Shown here: positions 1 to 5,989 of the stretch, piece after piece
Position numbering within the stretch: the stretch's first letter is position 1
How the letters are laid out: each line of letters starts with the position of its first letter
Assembly (NCBI GenBank): GCA_036734085.1
Contig: DAIMZF010000170.1
Coordinates: 1 to 6,535, forward strand
Reading direction: 5' to 3'
DNA: 6,535 nucleotides
DNA from: J038 sp036734085
Lineage (GTDB): Bacteria > Chloroflexota > Anaerolineae > Aggregatilineales > Phototrophicaceae
Program-made: the position numbers and the translations under genes
The notes under the pieces: model-generated
The model's database searches: none
What the model saw: only the letters and a program-made list of their open reading frames with translations
What the model was told of the DNA's origin: nothing

Positions 1-385
1 GCTCATTACCATAAAATCCGCGTCCGGCGTTGAGCAAATCAATATCAAAGCCGTAAATATCCACATCGGCGAACCGACTATCGCCCACGACGTAGTCTTC
101 AAATGGCCGTAACCCGGTGCCGGGCACGTTATAACGCGGATAAGCGGGTTGTTCCCCATATAAAAACAAGGTACGGAACGGTAATTGGTGGCAAAATGGC
201 GTATAAATCGTATAAATAGCACGGGCGGGGCCTTCCATGCCCAATCGCATTAACGTAGGAGCGATGAAAGGCAGAGCCACATAGATGCTCAGGATTATCA
301 GCGCGATTTTTAGCCAATTCCGCGCCAGACGTAAAACAAAAATGTTAGCACGCAGAGCAAACCGCTTGTTATCAGGATTTGTCAT
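1..385 (-). CDS. DUF2085 family membrane protein, N-terminal part (runs off left edge)
   Basis: The open frame starts at the ATG at 385-383 and is still open at position 1, giving 128 visible residues. A basic N-terminus is followed by one strong hydrophobic segment at about residues 25-46. The motif FCHQLPFRTLFLYGEQ comes next (C65, H66, Q67, R71, G77), which is the signature CHQ...R...G pattern of DUF2085 predicted membrane proteins. Residues 80-122 form a polar insert rich in Gly, Asp and Tyr. The fragment ends at GFYGNE, just before the place where Chloroflexi members, as I recall them, continue into a second Cys-containing motif and further membrane helices. The start is supported by GAGAAG (398-393) 7 nt upstream. 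It lies 24 nt after the CCA-enzyme stop and is probably the third gene of the hpt operon. No biochemical function is established for the family; the conserved Cys/His suggest metal or redox chemistry, which is only inference. Confidence 0.8.
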   Translation of the reverse strand, partial: MTNPDNKRFALRANIFVLRLARNWLKIALIILSIYVALPFIAPTLMRLGMEGPARAIYTIYTPFCHQLPFRTLFLYGEQPAYPRYNVPGTGLRPFEDYVVGDSRFADVDIYGFDIDLLNAGRGFYGNE

Positions 386-409
386 CGGTTGTCTTCTCGA
401 TAAATCGGG

Positions 410-1864
410 TCAAATTGATGGGTTAATTTTAGCACGCGCTAAAGCCAGTGCATCGTCCAACGTGCGGATTTCGCCCGTGACCTGACCTTCGCGGATAAGC
501 GTCAGCAGGTCGCCTATCTGCTTACCGGGCTTCAGGCTCAGGGCTTGCATCAGCCTATCACCATCCAGCAAGGGCGGCGGCGCGACGACTTCCTCATAGC
601 GCACATAATAGGCATAAAGCACCACGCGCAAACGCTCCAGCAGGGCTATCCATGCGTCCTGGTCGATGTAACGGCCTTGTTCCGCCAGGTAGACGGCCAT
701 CGCCACCAGGCATAAATCCACACCTGTTTCGCCATAAGTCTGCCAGTAACGATGCACAGATAAATCATCCGTGCCTACTTGCAAGGGCGCGGCATGATGT
801 ACGGCGATAAGCTTCAAGCGGCGGATTTCATCCACACTCAAGCGGAGTGACCGTGCCCGTTCTTCAACCATCACGCTGAGGTCTAGCTCTGTGTGGGGCT
901 GTGCGGTGCGATGCAAAAGCACCGACAGGCATAACAACGCTTTGTGTGTGCGTTCATCCGGCCAGATGACTTCAATATGTTGATGTAATTCCTGCCGGAA
1001 CTTATCCAGCGCCATCACCACCATGCCAAAGTCAAAAACGGCGGCGGTTGCATCCGTGCGGCGCGGGCTGATGATGCTGAGGATGCCGTGCAATTTCTCT
1101 ACAGCATACAGCGTAGTATCCCACAGGCTTTCGTCCTGGCGGATAATATCGCGCAGAGGGATGAGTTCCGGCAAGATGTAGTCCAGCAAGCCTAAACGTT
1201 CCGCGATGCGTAAGGCCGTCGAAGCCCTGTTTAAATGCAGGATTTTGAAAAATTCATCACGCACACGTTCTGCGGAAACATCCACAAGATAAGGCACAAC
1301 CGCACGGATGTCTGCCAGTGTTTCTGGCTCGATGCGTGCGTTTAGCTTGGTGCTTTGGCGTATGGCCCGCAAAGCACGTAAGGGGTCATCGGCTAAGGCA
1401 AGCGGGCTACACCGCCGGATAACTTTGTCAAATAAGTCTGTTTCGCCGCCTAGCGGGTCAATCACCTGGCTAAGTTCACTGCGCAGGTCGACCGCCATTG
1501 CATTCAGTGTAAAATCCCGGTCGGTTAAATCAGCCAGCAAGTCCGGCCCACGGAAGGCCGTCACATCAATCACATAATGTCCGTCGGGGCGGTCAATCAT
1601 CGCCCGGGCGACACCACGTTCCGCATCCATCACGTACACATCCCCATTAAAAGCATCTGCGATGCGCCGCGCAATTTTAATGGGGTTGGAGGGTGTGGTT
1701 AAGTCCAGGTCGTGGATGGGCAAACCGAAGGCGGCATCGCGGACGGCCCCGCCGACGATATACACCGTTTCATCCTCTAGCCCGGCTTCATCTCGTAAAT
1801 CGAATACACCATCCGGCCACACAAGTGGGCGACGTGGCGTGCGCGGAGTCATATCTGGTTTCAT
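410..1864 (-). CDS. Class II CCA tRNA nucleotidyltransferase / poly(A) polymerase family protein
   Basis: 484 residues. Enzymes of this family add nucleotides to RNA 3' ends, either CCA to tRNA or poly(A) to RNA. The N-terminal nucleotidyltransferase head is intact: GGAVRD (38-43), the metal-binding pair in HDLDL (D52, D54), a likely third carboxylate D100 in VID, DRDFTLNAM (115-123), DPLGG (136-140), the nucleotide-selecting DDPLRALRAIR (159-169), and the neck motif SAERVRDEFF (197-206). The C-terminal end, about 431-478, matches the RNA-binding tail, including LKPGKQIGDLL and GEIRTLDDAL. Between them the HD-type domain is degenerate: LLHRT at 316-320 stands where LLHD is expected, and WDTTL at 248-252 where HTL is expected. 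The ATG at 1864 is preceded by GGGGGA (1877-1872), which lies inside the last codons of hpt. Only 4 nt separate it from the hpt stop, so co-transcription and possible translational coupling are expected. CCA addition is more likely than polyadenylation, because a bacterium needs the former if its tRNA genes lack CCA, but sequence alone does not separate the two. Confidence 0.9.
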   Translation of the reverse strand: MKPDMTPRTPRRPLVWPDGVFDLRDEAGLEDETVYIVGGAVRDAAFGLPIHDLDLTTPSNPIKIARRIADAFNGDVYVMDAERGVARAMIDRPDGHYVIDVTAFRGPDLLADLTDRDFTLNAMAVDLRSELSQVIDPLGGETDLFDKVIRRCSPLALADDPLRALRAIRQSTKLNARIEPETLADIRAVVPYLVDVSAERVRDEFFKILHLNRASTALRIAERLGLLDYILPELIPLRDIIRQDESLWDTTLYAVEKLHGILSIISPRRTDATAAVFDFGMVVMALDKFRQELHQHIEVIWPDERTHKALLCLSVLLHRTAQPHTELDLSVMVEERARSLRLSVDEIRRLKLIAVHHAAPLQVGTDDLSVHRYWQTYGETGVDLCLVAMAVYLAEQGRYIDQDAWIALLERLRVVLYAYYVRYEEVVAPPPLLDGDRLMQALSLKPGKQIGDLLTLIREGQVTGEIRTLDDALALARAKINPSI

Positions 1865-1868
1865 CGGC

Positions 1869-2426
1869 TTATCCCCCTAGCGCGTCTAAATCCACCACGC
1901 CTACAAACGGCAAGTTGCGGAACTTCTCGTCTAAATCCAGCCCATAGCCGAATACAAAACGGTCTTCAATCTCGAAGCCGGTGTAATGCACCGGTATTTC
2001 TATCTCCCGCCGGGATTGTTTATTGAGCAGTGTACACAGTTTGAGGCTGGCCGGTTTGCGAGCTTGCAACATCCGCAGGACAAATTCCAGCGTGTAGCCA
2101 CTGTCGATAATGTCTTCTACAATGAGGACGTGTCGCCCGGTAAGTTCTGCGGTTAAATCCATGTCAATACGCACGGTCTTGGAGGAATTACGAACGCCTT
2201 TACCATAGCTGGAGACCGCCATAAAATCAATTTCGTGGGGGACATCAATGTGGCGTGTGAGGTCAGTCAAAAACATGACGCCACCCTTAAGAATACAGAT
2301 TAGAATGAGGTCTTGGCAGTCCGCGTAGTCCGCGCTGATGCTCGCGCCGAGTTCACGCACACGGTTTTGAAGCGTGGTTTCGTCAATCAGGATTTCTTTT
2401 AAGTAGGTTTGATACGATATGGACAT
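1869..2426 (-). CDS. hpt: Hypoxanthine phosphoribosyltransferase
   Basis: The enzyme converts hypoxanthine (and usually guanine) plus PRPP to IMP or GMP in cytosolic purine salvage. From the ATG at 2426 it is 185 residues, normal for bacterial Hpt. Numbering from that ATG, visible motifs are LKGG (46-49), which binds pyrophosphate, SSYG (72-75) at the start of the flexible loop, the PRPP-binding signature VEDIIDSGYTL (103-113) with acidic pair E104/D105 and catalytic-type D108, the base-contacting lysine in LLNK (K136), and FVFGYGLDLDEKFRNLP with metal-ligand-type D164 and R170. The frame extends two codons upstream to a TTG at 2432, with an in-frame TAA further back. I prefer the ATG because GGGAGA (2441-2436) sits 9 nt before it, while it would be very close to the TTG. 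It heads a leftward operon with the CCA enzyme (4-nt gap) and a DUF2085 gene. A TATAAT box and an inverted repeat lie directly upstream. Confidence 0.95.
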   Translation of the reverse strand: MSISYQTYLKEILIDETTLQNRVRELGASISADYADCQDLILICILKGGVMFLTDLTRHIDVPHEIDFMAVSSYGKGVRNSSKTVRIDMDLTAELTGRHVLIVEDIIDSGYTLEFVLRMLQARKPASLKLCTLLNKQSRREIEIPVHYTGFEIEDRFVFGYGLDLDEKFRNLPFVGVVDLDALGG

Positions 2427-2431
2427 GTGCA

Positions 2432-2456
2432 ATAATCTCCCTGTTTAGGGGATTAT
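2432..2456. repeat. Inverted repeat over hpt -10 box and Shine-Dalgarno
   Basis: On the plus strand the left arm is ATAATC-t-CCCT, the loop is GTTT and the right arm is AGGG-GATTAT. This gives ten base pairs with one bulged base and a 4-nt loop. On the leftward transcript the 5' arm begins inside the TATAAT box and the 3' arm contains the GGGAGA ribosome-binding site of hpt. No T run follows, so it does not look like an intrinsic terminator. It could act as a DNA operator or as an RNA hairpin in read-through transcripts from the FHA gene. Confidence 0.6.
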
Positions 2457-2457
2457 A
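2452..2457 (-). promoter_or_regulatory. Candidate -10 box for hpt
   Basis: On the minus strand this reads TATAAT, a perfect -10 hexamer, in the 50-nt gap between the FHA stop codon and the hpt start. Transcription would begin about 8 nt further, leaving a leader of roughly 20 nt. No good -35 is visible at 16-18 nt: the best nearby, TTGCAG at 2476-2471, has a 13-nt spacer, which is too short. Position and match support a promoter, but activity is inferred. Confidence 0.5.
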
Positions 2458-2476
2458 GCAGATGCCCGCCCTGCAA

Positions 2477-3016
2477 TCACCGGAAGAGCACCTGCACAAT
2501 CAAACGACCCAGTATCAGTTCATCCCCTTTTTGCAGTTGCGTTGGAACATTGATGTCCAGTTTTTTGCTATTGATGAACGTGCCGTTGGTACTGCCCAAA
2601 TCCGTAATAAAAACATTTTTATCTTTCAGGTGCAAACTGCAATGCTCCCGAGAAACACCCCTATCCACCGCACCATATTGGGTTAAATCCATGTCGATGC
2701 GCTGACGTGCTCGACCATCCAGACGCCCTAACACCAGCTTATCACCCTCTTCCAACTCTACGCGCTCCACAATGCCGCGTATCAACAGCACAATTTCGTG
2801 CTTGGCATTTAGGGAATCTGTATAACGCTTAAGGTTCAGGCCACTATTACGGCGCAGATTTTTAAGCGCGCCAGCAGGCAAAATAGCAGTATCACCGTCA
2901 TGTTTGGTAGGTGGCGGTTGCATCATATTATTCTCTTTGGTTTCACTATCTAAATTTTCTTGCTCTTCTGCATTATCTGTTGCGTTTTTGTTGTGTTCAT
3001 CGTTTGGGTTAGACAT
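2477..3016 (-). CDS. FHA-domain protein with disordered acidic N-terminus
   Basis: 179 residues. FHA domains bind phosphothreonine peptides and usually serve as partners or readouts of Ser/Thr kinases. The domain occupies about 75-179 and has the diagnostic residues: GR (97-98), SREH (122-125) and GSTNGTFIN (141-149), including the phosphate-contacting S122/R123 type residues and N144. Residues 1-45 are rich in Asn, Glu, Asp, Gln and Lys with no hydrophobic segment, so the protein is predicted soluble with a flexible tail. DGDTAIL (40-46) puts T43 in an acidic setting, a plausible phosphorylation site as in GarA/OdhI-type proteins, but this is only analogy. Residues 46-75 (basic, with NLRR and NLKRY) are not recognised. 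The start is firm: an in-frame TAG lies two codons upstream of the ATG, and AGGGG sits about 13 nt before it, a rather long spacing. It is divergent from the nucleoside kinase and 50 nt upstream of hpt. No Ser/Thr kinase or phosphatase is encoded in the window, so its partner is unknown. Confidence 0.92.
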   Translation of the reverse strand: MSNPNDEHNKNATDNAEEQENLDSETKENNMMQPPPTKHDGDTAILPAGALKNLRRNSGLNLKRYTDSLNAKHEIVLLIRGIVERVELEEGDKLVLGRLDGRARQRIDMDLTQYGAVDRGVSREHCSLHLKDKNVFITDLGSTNGTFINSKKLDINVPTQLQKGDELILGRLIVQVLFR

Positions 3017-3045
3017 AGACTAAACGTTTCCCCTTGACGTTGGTT

Positions 3046-3054
3046 ATTGTATCA
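3046..3054 (-). promoter_or_regulatory. Candidate extended -10 promoter for the FHA gene
   Basis: The minus strand reads TGATACAAT, which is TG-N followed by a 5/6 match to TATAAT, the extended -10 form that can work without a good -35. It lies about 30 nt upstream of the FHA start, predicting a leader of roughly 23 nt. TTTACA is present further upstream, but only 12 nt away, too close to be the -35. Confidence 0.45.
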
Positions 3055-3080
3055 TGAATTAGCTGTAAAGGCATAAATTT

Positions 3081-3086
3081 CATAAT
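3081..3086 (+). promoter_or_regulatory. Weak candidate -10 box for the nucleoside kinase
   Basis: CATAAT matches TATAAT at 5/6 positions and sits in an AT-rich stretch about 40 nt before the kinase start. No convincing -35 is found 16-18 nt upstream. It is the best plus-strand candidate in the 110-nt divergent region 3017-3126. That region otherwise holds only the FHA promoter, an AAAGG ribosome-binding site (3111-3115, 11 nt from the start) and a short AGATATCT palindrome (3092-3099). Confidence 0.3.
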
Positions 3087-3126
3087 TTTTTAGATATCTT
3101 GCAAGCATTAAAAGGCCGATACTCCC

Positions 3127-4875
3127 ATGCCAGATAACACGATTCAACTATCAAACACACGCACACACGCCCGCGTCACGTTGCCTTCCGGCATGGTACT
3201 GGAGGGCAAAATCGGCGCGACAGCCGGCGAATACCTCAACGTCGCCGCACAACACGAGCCATACGCCGCCCCCTTGATGGGTGCGCTGGTTAACCGCCAA
3301 CTACGTGAACTGGATTACCCTATCTTATATGATGTTCAGCTTGCGCCCATCTTACTGAATACCAGTGATGGCGGACGCATTTATCGCCGTACACTTGTCT
3401 TACTGATGGTGACTGCCGCGCATGAGCTATGGCCGGAAGCCCAGGTCAGCGTGCGTTACGCTGTGCCAGATGGCGGTTTTTACTGCACTCGCTTAGATGC
3501 AACACCTTTTACTATACAGGAACTCGCGCAACTAGAGGAACGTATGCGCGTCATCGTGCAGGCCGATGAACCCATCATTAAGCGAACAGTCCCATTAGAA
3601 GAACTTCGTAGTATCTTCGCGCAACGTGGCGAGATGGATAAAATCCGTTTATTGGAGCAACGTACCCGCCCCACGCTCACCCTCTACAACTTACGCAATT
3701 ATGAGGATACCAATTATGGTTATATGTTACCATCAACTGCGTATTTAAAGCACTTTCGTCTGCTATGGGTTCGGACGGGTTTCATCCTACAGTATCCACG
3801 CAAGGAATCACCGACGGCATTACGCCCCATCCGCGCCTATGAAAAGCTAGGCCGCGTCTTTGACCAAACAGATGAGTGGTTGCTCCGCATGGGCATTGAG
3901 GACATTGGGCGGCTAAATCGGGTCGTGGGGGAAGACAAGCGACTGAATGAGATCATACTTGTCGCGGAAGCCCTGCACGAGCAAAACGTCGCCAGTATCG
4001 CGGGGGAAATCCGGCACAGGCACACCACTGAAGAAACACGACTGGTGTTAGTCGCTGGGCCGTCATCATCCGGCAAGACGACCTTTTCCAAGCGATTAGC
4101 CATTCAGCTATTAGCGCACGGGTTGCGCCCTTTTACGCTAGAGCTTGACAACTACTTTGTAGACCGTGAACACACCCCACGCGACATCAACGGGGAGTAT
4201 GACTTTGAAGCACTGGAAGCCATCAACCTGGATTTATTCAATGAGCATCTGCAAGCGTTAACTGCCGGGCAGACCGTGACGTTACCGCGTTTCGACTTCC
4301 ACACGGGCAAGAGCATCCCCGACCGCCCCGCCCAATTAGGCGAAAATCAAATCCTCATTGTGGAAGGCATACACGGCTTAAACCCCAATTTATTACCCGG
4401 TCTACCGCATGAGCGTGTCCATAGGGTGTATGTCTCCGCATTGACACAACTTAATGTGGATTTACATAACCGCGTCCCTACCACAGATGTACGTCTTCTG
4501 CGGCGTATCGTGCGGGATGCCCGCACACGCGGCTACAACGCCACCCAAACGCTGGAACGTTGGGGGAGCGTGCGGCGCGGTGAACGTAAGAATATCTTCC
4601 CATATCAGGAAAATGCGGACAGCATGTTCAACAGCGCATTGGTGTATGAACTAGCCGCGCTCAAGCCCTATGCGGAGCCGCTTCTGCTTCAGGTGGAGCC
4701 ACACACGCCGCCTCACATCGAAGCCAAGCGTCTATTATCATTTTTGAATTGGGTGCGCCCGCTTCAGCCACATCACATGGAGCTTGTGCCGGATACATCA
4801 CTTTTGCGGGAGTTTATCGGCAGGTCAATTTTAGACGACTATCACCCTACATCACCGGGCGAAGCAGTGGAGTAA
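3127..4875 (+). CDS. Uridine kinase-like nucleoside kinase with TGS/ThrRS-editing-like N-terminus
   Basis: 582 residues, three regions. Residues about 14-75 resemble a TGS domain (VTLPSGMVLEGKIGATAGEYL). Residues about 80-180 resemble the second, editing-type domain of threonyl-tRNA synthetase (AAHELWPEAQVSVRYAVPDGGFYC), but RTLVLLM stands where the HxxxH zinc motif would be. A linker (about 183-280) leads to a P-loop kinase of the uridine kinase/phosphoribulokinase fold. This has the Walker A GPSSSGKTT (311-319, K317), LELDNYF with likely catalytic D341, PRFDFHTGK (387-395), Walker-B-like IVEGIHGL (411-418), and a lid with LLRRIVRDARTRGY (457-470) and NADSMFNSALVYEL (496-509). By family it should phosphorylate a nucleoside using ATP or GTP in the cytosol; the true substrate cannot be read from sequence. 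This three-part architecture is known in other bacteria. The start is firm: an in-frame TAA at 3109-3111 precedes it with no other start between. It stands alone, divergent from the FHA gene, and ends at a shared terminator. Confidence 0.88.
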   Translation: MPDNTIQLSNTRTHARVTLPSGMVLEGKIGATAGEYLNVAAQHEPYAAPLMGALVNRQLRELDYPILYDVQLAPILLNTSDGGRIYRRTLVLLMVTAAHELWPEAQVSVRYAVPDGGFYCTRLDATPFTIQELAQLEERMRVIVQADEPIIKRTVPLEELRSIFAQRGEMDKIRLLEQRTRPTLTLYNLRNYEDTNYGYMLPSTAYLKHFRLLWVRTGFILQYPRKESPTALRPIRAYEKLGRVFDQTDEWLLRMGIEDIGRLNRVVGEDKRLNEIILVAEALHEQNVASIAGEIRHRHTTEETRLVLVAGPSSSGKTTFSKRLAIQLLAHGLRPFTLELDNYFVDREHTPRDINGEYDFEALEAINLDLFNEHLQALTAGQTVTLPRFDFHTGKSIPDRPAQLGENQILIVEGIHGLNPNLLPGLPHERVHRVYVSALTQLNVDLHNRVPTTDVRLLRRIVRDARTRGYNATQTLERWGSVRRGERKNIFPYQENADSMFNSALVYELAALKPYAEPLLLQVEPHTPPHIEAKRLLSFLNWVRPLQPHHMELVPDTSLLREFIGRSILDDYHPTSPGEAVE

Positions 4876-4888
4876 GTAGCGTGCGAAG

Positions 4889-4922
4889 AAAGGCGGCAAT
4901 ATCTCATAACATGCCGCCTTTT
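4889..4922. terminator. Bidirectional intrinsic terminator between convergent genes
   Basis: A perfect 10-bp stem AAAGGCGGCA / TGCCGCCTTT (4889-4898 with 4912-4921) encloses a 13-nt loop. Rightward, the 3' arm ends in TTTT for the kinase gene, whose stop is 13 nt before the stem. Leftward, the same stem ends in TTTCTT and follows the reductase stop by about 16 nt. The GC-rich core with A/T flanks on both sides supports termination in both directions. Confidence 0.85.
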
Positions 4923-4937
4923 ACGACAAGACTTTAG

Positions 4938-5903
4938 TTAGTCGGCGGCCTCAGCCTCTGTTGGGTTAAGGATGTTCTCAATCGCTTCGATAACATCCGC
5001 GCTGAGTTCTACATCACCTGCTTTAGCGTTATCCACCACTTGTTCCGGCTTGGTCGCGCCAGTGATAACACTGCTTACGCCCGGTTGACGCAAGCACCAT
5101 GCTAATGCCAACTGTGCCCGCGTGATGTTCAAATCATCGGCAATCGCCTTCAATGCTTTCACTTTTTCTACGTTTGCATCGTTGACATACCGCCCTGCCG
5201 CCCATTCTTCTTTGGCAAACCGGGAATCATCCGGTATTCCGTTGTCGTATTTACCTGTTAGCATCCCCATCGCCAATGGCGACCACACCACAAGGCCGAT
5301 GCCGCGTGGGTGGGTGATAGGCAGGATCGTTTTCTCTACCCGGTCGCGGTACAGCATGGAATATTGCGGTTGCTCAGTTTTGGGCAAGTGCCAACCGTAG
5401 CGCATACAAAGCTCGTAGGCTTCCGCGATTTGCGAGCCTTCCCATTCGGAAGTTCCCCAGTAAAGCACTTTCCCTTGATTAACCAAATCGTTCATAGCCC
5501 GCACGGTTTCAATCATAGGGGTATCCGGGTCGGCACGGTGGCAGAAGTAAATATCAAGGTAGTCTGTGCCGATGCGCTTAAGCGTCTTGTCGATGCTTTC
5601 CATGATGTGCTTACGCGACAGACCGCGATCATTCACATCGTCACTCATCGGCCAAAAAACTTTGCTGGAAATCACAAGCGTATGGCGTGGATAGTCCTTA
5701 AGCGCCACGCCCATCTGCTCTTCTGCCGCGCCCCGCTCGTAAATATCGGCAATGTCAAAGAAGTTCATGCCGCTATCGTAGGCGGTCTTAATCACTTCGC
5801 GGGCGTTCTTCTGTGCCATCTTGCCTTCGCCGAAGTTGATCCACCCTCCAATAGAGATGTTGCTTACCTTCATGCCGCTGTCACCTAAACGATTATATTT
5901 CAT
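4938..5903 (-). CDS. Aldo/keto reductase, Kv-beta-like
   Basis: 321 residues, normal for this family of NADPH-dependent cytosolic carbonyl reductases. The catalytic tetrad is visible: D50 and Y55 in FFDIADIY, K81 in SSKVFW, and H122 in YFCHRAD. Other family marks are YNRLGDSGMKVS at the start, WGTSEW (149-154), EQPQYSML (177-184), the cofactor-loop stretch WSPLAMGMLTGKY (207-219), and the C-terminal SVITGATKPEQVVDNAKA (278-295), which contacts the NADP phosphate in relatives. This layout fits the voltage-gated potassium channel beta-subunit-like group, which in bacteria are stand-alone enzymes acting on aldehydes or ketones; no channel gene is present. The tail PTEAEAAD is short and acidic. 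The ATG has an excellent ribosome-binding site (GAGGAGG, spacing 6). It converges on the kinase gene and shares its terminator. The upstream gene on the same strand is 86 nt away, so an own promoter is likely. The substrate is unknown. Confidence 0.93.
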   Translation of the reverse strand: MKYNRLGDSGMKVSNISIGGWINFGEGKMAQKNAREVIKTAYDSGMNFFDIADIYERGAAEEQMGVALKDYPRHTLVISSKVFWPMSDDVNDRGLSRKHIMESIDKTLKRIGTDYLDIYFCHRADPDTPMIETVRAMNDLVNQGKVLYWGTSEWEGSQIAEAYELCMRYGWHLPKTEQPQYSMLYRDRVEKTILPITHPRGIGLVVWSPLAMGMLTGKYDNGIPDDSRFAKEEWAAGRYVNDANVEKVKALKAIADDLNITRAQLALAWCLRQPGVSSVITGATKPEQVVDNAKAGDVELSADVIEAIENILNPTEAEAAD

Positions 5904-5909
5904 AACTTG

Positions 5910-5916
5910 CCTCCTC
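5910..5916 (-). promoter_or_regulatory. Strong Shine-Dalgarno of the aldo/keto reductase
   Basis: The minus strand reads GAGGAGG, 6 nt before the ATG at 5903. It is the strongest ribosome-binding site in the window and fixes the start codon. The other genes here have weaker sites (GGGAGA, GGGGGA, GAGAAG, AAAGG), suggesting relatively efficient translation of this one. Confidence 0.8.
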
Positions 5917-5936
5917 TTGATGAAATAGAATATTGC

Positions 5937-5951
5937 GTTAGTAAGTCTAAC
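5937..5951. repeat. Short inverted repeat upstream of the reductase
   Basis: GTTAG-taagt-CTAAC has two perfect 5-bp arms around a 5-nt spacer, about 35 nt before the reductase start. A weak promoter pair could overlap it on the minus strand (TTGTTA, 15-nt spacer, TATTCT). If that promoter is real, the repeat would lie in its spacer, a typical operator position. Short arms make chance likely. Confidence 0.25.
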
Positions 5952-5961
5952 AAACTAGTCA

Positions 5962-5983
5962 CTAAAAGCGCGAAAGTTTCACG
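5962..5983 (-). terminator. Weak candidate terminator after the upstream gene
   Basis: On the minus strand CGTGAAACTTTCGCG (5983-5969) can fold into a 5-bp hairpin with one G-U pair, followed by CTTTTAG. It starts 7 nt after the TGA of the glycosyltransferase-like gene. The stem is short, so termination would be inefficient. The same near-palindrome (CGYGAAA around a central base) could equally be a protein-binding site upstream of the reductase. Confidence 0.3.
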
Positions 5984-5989
5984 TAAGAC

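Noticed and set aside
129..317. Minus-strand 62-codon frame overlapping the DUF2085 gene
   Set aside because: The DUF2085 reading frame in this region has a clear family motif, a membrane segment and a ribosome-binding site. This one is in another frame and has none of these.
2430..2432. TTG as an alternative start for hpt, two codons upstream of the ATG
   Set aside because: The GGGAGA ribosome-binding site would be only 3-4 nt from TTG but 9 nt from the ATG, and ATG is the more usual start.
2151..2702. Near-identical 22-bp stretches at 2151-2172 and 2681-2702 (20/22), both encoding RIDMDLT in hpt and the FHA gene
   Set aside because: The two genes are unrelated, and each peptide fits its own family context (Hpt before the PRPP motif, FHA before the SREH motif). 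With no longer flanking similarity, chance convergence is the simplest explanation, not a repeat element or regulatory site.
3034..3062. Plus-strand TTGACG with a 17-nt spacer as a promoter for the nucleoside kinase
   Set aside because: The hexamer at the right distance is AATTAG, only about half matching TATAAT, and the TTGACG lies within the FHA leader region. CATAAT at 3081 is a better -10 match.
5310..5888. 192-codon open frame on the plus strand opposite the aldo/keto reductase
   Set aside because: It is antisense to a gene with a full catalytic tetrad and resembles no family I recognise. An open shadow frame is expected opposite a biased coding sequence.
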